Of a stretch of DNA of 64,000 nt, positions 56,866 to 64,000 are shown in pieces (the first letter of the stretch is position 1; each line of letters begins with the position of its first letter). The stretch lies in NCBI GenBank assembly GCA_037903475.1, contig JBAJFG010000467.1:186001-250000 (forward strand), in the 5' to 3' direction. The notes beneath the pieces were generated by a model. The model saw only the letters and a list, made by a program, of their open reading frames with translations, did not search any database and was not told the DNA's origin. A program made the position numbers and the translations under genes. Source of the DNA: Ancylostoma caninum. Taxonomy: Eukaryota > Nematoda > Chromadorea > Rhabditida > Ancylostomatidae.

Positions 56866-58176
56866 AATAAATAATGGGCTGGCCGTTCTTGAACATTATG
56901 CGTGTGCGCGAAGGTCGCGCAGCGACAAGGTATGGACATAGACTACCACTTTCTAACTTAGTAATCTATAACATCCTTTGTGCGGATAATAATTTGTTCT
57001 TAAATTTGTTAAGACTTGAGCGCCTTCTGGGTCGGGATTCATGAAACGATATCCACTTGATGATGGCTAAGGTAAATAGTTATGGTTTAGGCTATGTAAT
57101 GCCAGGAGACGAAGGGTTACCCACATTTACCCAATTCAATCCTAATGAAGCATGTGACTCCAGCAAACGACCCTGCAATTTGCTCATCGTTAGCACGGGC
57201 GTCAAAGCGTTCACCTCTGGTAACATCATCGATGCATCCACTCTCTGGTTTCGCTCCCTTACACTTTCACGAATCCTACTAGTACTGGACGAAATGAGTT
57301 CAATGTAAACCCATCCTGCCTCAACTTTCATATTGAAATGAATGCTGTATTTTGAATATTTTTCCCTACTCTTCTCTTAATTTGCATAAAGAGAATCCAA
57401 CTTGACCTCCTTTGGAACGACGTCTTCGGAGCAGCGCCTTTGCTTTCTGTTTCCTTTGTTTACATCTTCTGTTCTGCCCTTGAGAGTGTCTGACTTTCGT
57501 TTTCCACGGGTGATTTCCTGGAATGCGGTCTTGCACTATCGCATTCTTACTGCAGAATCTTTCCGTTCAGGCGTTCTGCTGTAAGCCATAATTCAGTAGC
57601 ACCATTAGTGCAAGAAATAAGCAGAAGATCCGCTCCTCGCGAAATTTTAGCTGAAGCTCCTGCATTCACTACGGATAGTGGAACGCGGCTCACTCTCCAG
57701 TGGGCGACATCCACCACAAAAAAAAAAAAAACTCGGCTAGTGGGTGGAGAGCATCTTGCGTTGCCCGTTGTTCGTTTATTTCGCGATCAAGGCCGCCGCC
57801 GCTGTCACCGTGAAATTTTTCGCCGCCAGAAAAACTGCCATCTATCCGAAAACCGCACCGCTCACAATAGCTTTTTGTGTGAGTTGTTGAGAGCTCTGGC
57901 TCGTAGTGATAGGTCCTTGAGCTGGATAAGTGTCCGGGGTGCAAAAATATCGTTTCAGCGCCATGAATTCAGGGTTTCATTCGTGTCTCTCCCCTTAATT
58001 ATTGCAGCAATCCCTTTTTTCTCTTCCTTCTCTCCTTTATTCCTTTTTCTGTTAGTCTTTTTCATACTTCTTCACTTATGCATTGTTCGCACAAATTCCT
58101 CGTTTCTTCTACACCCATCCACTCCTAACCCCCATTTTGAGACCATGAATGTACGCATATCACATCTTGGCCATAT
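56866..58176. repeat. Segmental duplication, right copy
   Basis: Collinear with 1195-2929; near-identical from about 57335 to 58176. The copy of the GATTACC cluster found at 1510-1890 is absent here. Confidence 0.85.
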
Positions 58177-58622
58177 CACATATGGATTAGTTGAAGTTGA
58201 AGAATGAGCATGAGGGAGAAGTCAAAAGCAGTAAGTCTGATTATTTCAATTGATCATGTGAAGTTCTGGAGATTTAAGTCGTGTTGGGTCGCGCTTTCTC
58301 AGAATTGAGAAAGTCAGTGTTTCATCAACATCAAATGAAAGTCACATAGAAATCGAAAGATGTTGTTCATGCGCCTCGGAGCTCCACTGTTCTTTCCCTT
58401 CAATTTTCCATTGGGAATGTTTCCATCAATGCTTCAGCAATGCTTGGAGTACTGCCAACCTTCTTAGTTCAAATATTTAGATGTGTGAGTCATTGCAAGC
58501 ATCCTGCCCACATAGACATTTGGTCTCACCTCATACCTGCATGAAACGATGGAAAAGTGATCTGCGGACAACTCGTCCACAAACCTAGGCTTGCAACACC
58601 GCAACCGATTAGTCTTAGGTAG

Positions 58623-58825
58623 CCGCTACACTCCTCGAGGAGTATAGCATCTTGCGTCGTCGTCGCCGGCGAAGGCGGCCGCCAATGTTGGCGACCCCTC
58701 ATAATCGATAAGCACCGACGTCACAGTCGCCAACATTGGCGGCCGCCGCCGTTCCGCACACAATCGATGCGTATCGGCCTCACAGTCGCGACGCAAGGTG
58801 CTACAGTCCTCGAGGACTATAGCGG
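58623..58825. mobile_element. Inverted-repeat element with self-palindromic ends
   Basis: Outer arms CCGCTACACTCCTCGAGGAG.../complement each contain their own CTCCTCGAGGAG-type palindrome. Inner arms GGCGGCCGCCAATGTTGGCG / complement are perfect for about 22 bp. Length 203 bp. No clear target duplication. Confidence 0.65.
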
Positions 58826-58844
58826 CAGTGTTAGCTGTGGCTCT

Positions 58845-58945
58845 GTTGATCCGATCAGGTTTCTAGGCTCATTTCTCGCACCTCTAACCGATATCCTCAG
58901 ATGACAATTAGTGGAGGGAGGAAGAGGTGTGAAAATCCCGATCAC
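58845..58945. mobile_element. Small inverted-repeat element, copy 2
   Basis: GTTGATCCGATC...CGCACCTCTA and GAGGTGTGAAAATCCCGATC resemble 29678-29784. Confidence 0.35.
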
Positions 58946-59909
58946 ATTCATCCAACCGCTGCGCACCCCAGAATGCTCACAATCTTTTTTACTGAGTTGC
59001 CTTTTTGTTCTCGTTTTTCTTGTCCAGTTTCCTGTTTTCCTGTTTTTTTCTGCGTGCTACCACAGTGGAAGCGTTCACGCTGAAGGCTTCCACAGCTGTG
59101 TATTCTTCTTTGTCGTGAAATCGTGAACTGAGGACTTTGTTTAAGACGTAAAGCTATCGACTCAGGTATTTGTGGGCTTTTTAGACGCAAAAAGTTCTGC
59201 TCAGGTGAAAAATGTCAGAGCAACAGCTGCTTCTATAAGGTACAAGACAGAACGATCGGCCGCTTATTAAGGGCTGTTCTGCTAGTACCAGTTTTGGAGT
59301 TTCAGTAAATTTAATGAAGTTCCACTTTGATTGAATATGCAGATCTCGAGGACACACCCATCTGGAAAACGTCGACGTGAAACAGTGCAAATTTGAGCAG
59401 AATTCTTGCGTGTGGAGTTTTTTTTCAAAACTGGCACAGAAATACGAAAACACCTCCTAAAATGTGGAATCAAACACTAATCTTGTATCCTTTACACGAA
59501 GCGTGGCCGAATCCATTCAAATTCACCTCATTCTGCAAGTTTTGAGTCATGTGCGTGCATTTCTCGCGATATGAGCTCTTCGCAATGCATTAGAGTCGCA
59601 TTTGAGTATTGTTTTGCAGTTTTTCTCCTCAGTCGAAACTCTTGTTTGAATTCCGCGCACAGTGCATTTGACATTTCATTATTTGTTGTGTTTTTTCGCG
59701 ATTGATCAGATTTGGATTGCTTTCAAATTCTTTTTCAAATTTCGCGCCTAATTCATTTCGCATTGCAATTTTTCGTTGTTTTTTTCTGCGATACATTAGT
59801 TTTAGGTTTTGTTTTCGGATTCTCGCTTGAAATTCGCGCGCAATGCATTTCATAAAATAACCATTCGAGGCAAAAACAACTCCTCGCTCTTGAAGCGAGT
59901 ATTATCATA

Positions 59910-60370
59910 CTCTCATCAGTTGAGAGAGCAGGTGACGAGCTCATGAATGGACGAGTCCCAACAGTCCCAACCTGAGAGTTGAAGGGACGGCTGAGTAAGT
60001 AACGGAGGGCTGTTTAAAAGAGCCTTTTCTTGAAAGTTGTTTAGTTATCCACTCACGCGTTTTTAGCCCGTCGACAGCTAAGAGATGAACTTTCCTTTGA
60101 GCGTTGCACCATTACTGCTTTCCATTCTCATTGGTTTTCACAGATATACAGTCCTTGTCGAAAAGATAGACTGATTCCGTGACTGCGGAAACGCGGTGGG
60201 ACCTGAACGATGGATGCGGAGAGAGCATGCTCCAAGGAGGGTCCAGTAGATCCCAACGCGATTCTGCGACCGCGACGATATGGAACCGCACGCGCAATCT
60301 ATCTTTTCGACAAGGACTGTAACTTGAGTAACAATTACGAATCAATGTTACCGTAAGAATTTGAACTAAA
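59910..60370. repeat. Dispersed repeat, copy 2, interrupted by a MITE
   Basis: Homologous to 28205-28500 on both sides of the insertion at 60149-60319. Confidence 0.6.
60149..60319. mobile_element. Tc1/mariner-type MITE (CAGTCCTT ends), copy 2
   Basis: 171 bp, terminal repeats CAGTCCTTGTCGAAAAGATA / TATCTTTTCGACAAGGACTG, TA duplication on both sides. The homologous repeat at 28.4 kb shows the uninterrupted site, confirming the boundaries. Confidence 0.85.
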
Positions 60371-60689
60371 CCGTTAATAAAAAATGGGGGTGTGAGGAAG
60401 AAAGGAAAACGGAAGTAGGGGAACAGTCGGAAGTTGCGCGATCGTGAGGAAGGTCGCCTCTATGAACAAAGCCCTTGCCCCGTAAGATGAGTAGCGCATG
60501 ATTATCAAAAACAACCTTCGGCGTAATTCCAGCGTCAGGCCCAGGTTGACAGGCCAGCTGATGGAGACCACTGTCACATAAACGTGAAAGGTTCATTGTG
60601 CAAAAGAGTAAAAGCTAGGACGTTACCCGGAAGTGATCTGCAGGAAGGAAGCTCTCACGCCTCCTGTAGTTAAGAAGCGAGGGCTACCG

Positions 60690-63245
60690 AATGACGAACG
60701 ACCTCGGCTGAAGAAAACGAAACGTTAGTTCAGGTAGGGTCCTTGAACATTGGAACTCTGACCAGCAAGACAAGAGAGACTGCAAACATCATGAAACAAA
60801 GAGAAATTCATGTCCTATGTCTGCAGGGAACAAGATGGAAAGGCTGCAAAACGAAAGAAATTGAAGACGGCATCAAATTGTTCTACCACGGACTTGAGGC
60901 GAAGAATAACGGTGTGGCGATAGCGCTATACGGACCATATCTCGTCCGTTACTCGAGTGAGCGACAGAATCATCTCTCTACGCATCGCTACCAAGGACGG
61001 CTTTTGGACAGTGGTGTCTGTGTATGTTCCTCAGTGTGAGTGCATTGAGGTGGAGAAGGTAGGTTACATTCTATGACGAGCTTGATGATGTCATTAGGAG
61101 TGTCCCCGAACAAAATTACCTGACAATTGGAGGAGACTTCAAAGGTCATGTTGGTAAGGGCACAAGAGTATTACAAAGAATTCATAGAGAAAGAAGCTTC
61201 GGAAGTCGTAATTAGGACGGAGAAAGAAAAACCGAATTGAGTGAGGCGCACGATCTCGCTATAACAAGCACTTTGTTTACCAAAAGAGAGTCCCAAAAGA
61301 TCACGTACAGTAGCGGTCGGCAAAGTGAGATAGATCACGTCTTGGTTAGAAGGACTGCCTTGAAAACGGTAAAAAATGAAGTCATTTCCCGGAGAAGAGA
61401 TGGCGGGACAACATCGGCCAGTTATAGCTGAGATATGCATGTTCTTGGCGAAGCAAGCCAAGAGTGACGTGGAACCGTGGTGGAAACTGACAAGCCAAAC
61501 ACAGAGTTTGTTTTGCGAAAAGATCACCACTGCTGGCCTACCTGACTCGTTCCCATCCGGTCCCGTAGACCCTGTGCGGGTAAGCGCAGCGAGTACCATT
61601 CTGAAGTGCGTGAGGGACACATTAGGAGAGACTAAGGGCGGAAAAAGAGGGAGCAGATCCCCGTGGTTCTGGAATGAAGAAGTGCAGAGAGTGGCAAAGG
61701 CTAAGAAAGATGCGTAGAAAGCTTGGCGGAGAACTTGTCACCCGATACAATGGCTGAGTACAAGCTAAAGGAGAACGAAGCTAAAGCTGAGATAGCCAGA
61801 CCGGAAAATGCAGCGATGGACGAACTCTACAAGAAGTCAGGTAGCTCACACGCCGAAAAGAATTTGTTTTGGCTGGCGAGAGTTCGCCAGCAGGCGTACT
61901 TAAACTTGAATGAAGTTAGGGCAGTGAAGCATGAAGATGGAGGAGTACTGAGAGATCCAGTGGCAGTCAAACAGTAATAAAAAACATACTTTTCGCATCT
62001 CTTGAACGAAGAATTCCCGAGTAAGGAAAGGACTGCCACGCCACCAACAGCTGGACCGTTACAACCATGGACATCGATGAAGTGAGAGAGGTGGTGAAGA
62101 AAATGAAAACAGGGAGGCCTACAGGTTCTGCGGTGTTCCAGTGGAGATGTGGAAGTCTAGGGAACTAGGCTTGCTACAAGATCCTTCAACAACGTTACAG
62201 GGTTGGCGAGATTTCGAAAGGCGTGTAGAGAGAGCATCATAGTCCTGATCTTCAAAAATAGAGGAGACGTGATGGACTGTGATTACAAGGGAATCAAGCT
62301 CACTGCGCACAGATCTATGAACGAAGATCTAACGCCTTGTGGATATGAGATTGAGAGACGCAGTAAAGATCGCATCAGATGTATTTGGCTTTGTGCCAGA
62401 GAGATCAAGAAATGGTGCCATTTTCATTGCCCGTCAAGTTATGAAAAATTACCGCGAAAAGCCGTGTCAAATCGCACTTCTAAATCCGGAAAAAGCGTAT
62501 GATAGGCTACCACGAATAGTACTTAGGAAGTTATGAGAGAATGTGACATTCTGGAACACATTGTGAAGATAATTCCGAACATGTATGGTGGAGCTACACA
62601 AGGGTGCGCACTATACACGAAACAACACGGTAGCGGTAGGCGTACACCAAGGATCAGCTCTAAGCCAGTTTCTCTCCATAATGACGCTTAATACGGTGGT
62701 CAAGCATCTTTTGGAAGGACCTCCGTTCACATTGCCGTATGCCGATGACGTAGCGTAGATTGCCGATTCAAGAGACGAGCTCCAGCTTAAGATCCACAAA
62801 TGGCAGTTAGCGCTAGCAGATGCAGGACTGAGGTTGAACACCAAGAGGGCTAAAGTCATGAGCAGCATCGGAGAAGACGATCACGTGTTTGATGCAAACG
62901 GATCTCACGCAAGCAAAAGAATTCCAATACTTGGGAAGCTTTCTAAGCGCGGACGAAACTGTGGATGCCGCAGTTCGAGGAAGAATGAAATAAGCATGGC
63001 TGAAATGGAGAGGGTAGAATGGCTTCCTTTGTGACCGAAGGTGCTCAAGAATACTAAAAGGAAAAATCTATCGAAGTGTTGTCAGACTGGCACTGAGGTA
63101 TAGTAGTGAGTGTTAGCAGTTATAGAAAGCGCACGAACGCATGCTGAATACCGTTGAGATGCGCATGCTTAGATGGACATGTGGGTTCACTCGACGCGAT
63201 AAGGTGTCAAACGAAGGCATAAGAACGATAATGCAGACAGCACCT
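60690..63245 (+). pseudogene. RTE-type non-LTR retrotransposon, decayed
   Basis: Plus-strand remnants in the correct order for an RTE element. An AP-type endonuclease (LNIGTLTSKTRETANIMKQR near 60750, TIGGDFKGHVG near 61130, SGRQSEIDHVLVR near 61320, QHRPVIAEI) is followed by a reverse transcriptase (RESIIVLIFKNRGDVMDCDY near 62225, FVPERSRNGAIFIARQVM near 62380, PEKAYDRLPR, YADDVA near 62738-62755). After that comes a C-terminal region with VEMRMLRWTCGFTRRDKVSN near 63155. Many frameshifts and stops, including one right after YADDVA, show it is dead. Similarity fades after about 63245, so the 3' end is truncated or rearranged. Confidence 0.87.
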
Positions 63246-63711
63246 CGTATTCATCCCAGCTGCGTGCACAAAGACTACGTTGGTCCGCTCTCAATACTTG
63301 ACCAGGTTGGAGACGGCTGCAGCCAATCTCACTCTTACAGCACTACCAAATTCCTGACACAACCTTCCTAGAGAGAAGATCTCGTTCAGGAAAACTTAAA
63401 AGTGAGGAAACGTCTCTATCCATAATCATCCCTATTTCTTGTTATCGTACAGAAACCGAGCTTCATCTACATAGTTATATGATCTAGAAAGTCGCATTGG
63501 GACGAAAAATTAAGCTAGAAGATCGATATTTTGCGTATGCTAGTGAGCGATTTCGCAAGTGATGTTGCGAGCAGAAAAGGGGCATGTCAGGTTACCCGTC
63601 TCCTGAGATGCGCATGGATGAGTTCAGCCATTCCGGCTCATTCTTGCACCCTGAGCGGCAGATATATCCTATCCACATCGATAGTCATGCGACTTGCGGG
63701 GGTCGACAGTC

Positions 63712-63990
63712 GGGCGCGTGTGGCGCAGTGATAAGAGGCTCCTTGCGCACGCACATGGTCGATGGTTCGATCCCGCCCGAGGCCAACTAAGCCTTCCATC
63801 CCGCTGGGGTCAGTAAATTGGTACCAGAGGAGTCTGGGAGGATGAGTCACTGACTTGGTATATCGCATGCCCCCCGTAAGTTACTGTATAAGGCACATAC
63901 GCATTCAACGCCTCTGCGACTTTCAGATGAAGTCAAATGCGTGGCGCATCCCACGTGACGGGATTGATTAACGCCGACCTTTTTATCCTT
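63712..63990 (+). mobile_element. tRNA-derived SINE
   Basis: A tRNA-like head with a polymerase III A box (TGGCGCAGTGATAAGAGG, 63721-63738) and B box (GGTTCGATCCC, 63764-63774) is followed by a tRNA-unrelated body (GGTCAGTAAATTGGTACCAG ... GATTGATTAACGCCGACC) and an ATCCTTTAT-like tail at the window end. The long body, a head that does not fold into a clean cloverleaf and the missing CCA-type end argue for a SINE rather than a working tRNA gene. It would depend on a LINE such as RTE for movement. Confidence 0.7.
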
Positions 63991-64000
63991 TATATCGACA

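Noticed and set aside
63712..63790. Functional tRNA gene
   Set aside because: A and B boxes are present, but the fold is poor and a long SINE body follows.

Overview
The window looks like nuclear DNA of a strongylid (hookworm-like, clade V) nematode. This rests on two spliced genes of families expanded in nematodes (a secreted transthyretin-like protein and a small GPI-type activin-receptor-fold protein), TTTCAG/TTGCAG splice acceptors a few bases before start codons as expected for spliced-leader trans-splicing, very long repeat-filled introns, and a repeat mix of RTE and Penelope retroelements, a tRNA-derived SINE and many small inverted-repeat elements. There are no operons of the bacterial kind and no ribosome binding sites. 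The species is an inference.

Layout. 1-2929: a 59-bp minisatellite and Helitron-like 3' end, followed by unique-looking sequence that is duplicated at 55577-58176. 2750-4010: pyrimidine-rich tract. 4721-25241 (+): activin-receptor-type gene in three exons with introns of 16.2 and 3.9 kb. The first intron holds a nested palindromic element at 7.2-8.2 kb, a second minisatellite at 16.5 kb and a perfect hairpin at 17.5 kb. 23.2-33.6 kb: Penelope-like remnants, with a hAT-type MITE inside the reverse transcriptase. 36.8-38.0 kb (-): an unidentified, weakly supported multi-exon coding candidate. 39000-47619 (-): transthyretin-like gene in three exons. Its 8.1-kb intron holds two Helitron-like elements, a ~300-bp tandem repeat and two inverted-repeat elements. 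49.8-52.1 kb: another short Helitron-like element, then a Tc1-like long-inverted-repeat element inserted in minisatellite remnants. 55.6-58.2 kb: second copy of the minisatellite/duplicated block. 58.6-60.4 kb: small inverted-repeat elements. 60.7-63.25 kb: decayed RTE-type retrotransposon. 63.7 kb to the end: tRNA-derived SINE.

The two spliced genes are supported by exact intron-phase agreement and family motifs across exon joins, and are the only confident protein-coding genes. Both probably encode secreted or surface proteins. Most of the rest is transposon-derived. The most interesting structure is a set of five insertions that share a compact hairpin ending in CTGG followed by T. Two short copies also have a 5' TC preceded by A, which is the signature of non-autonomous Helitrons; three long copies carry the 59-bp minisatellite upstream of that end.
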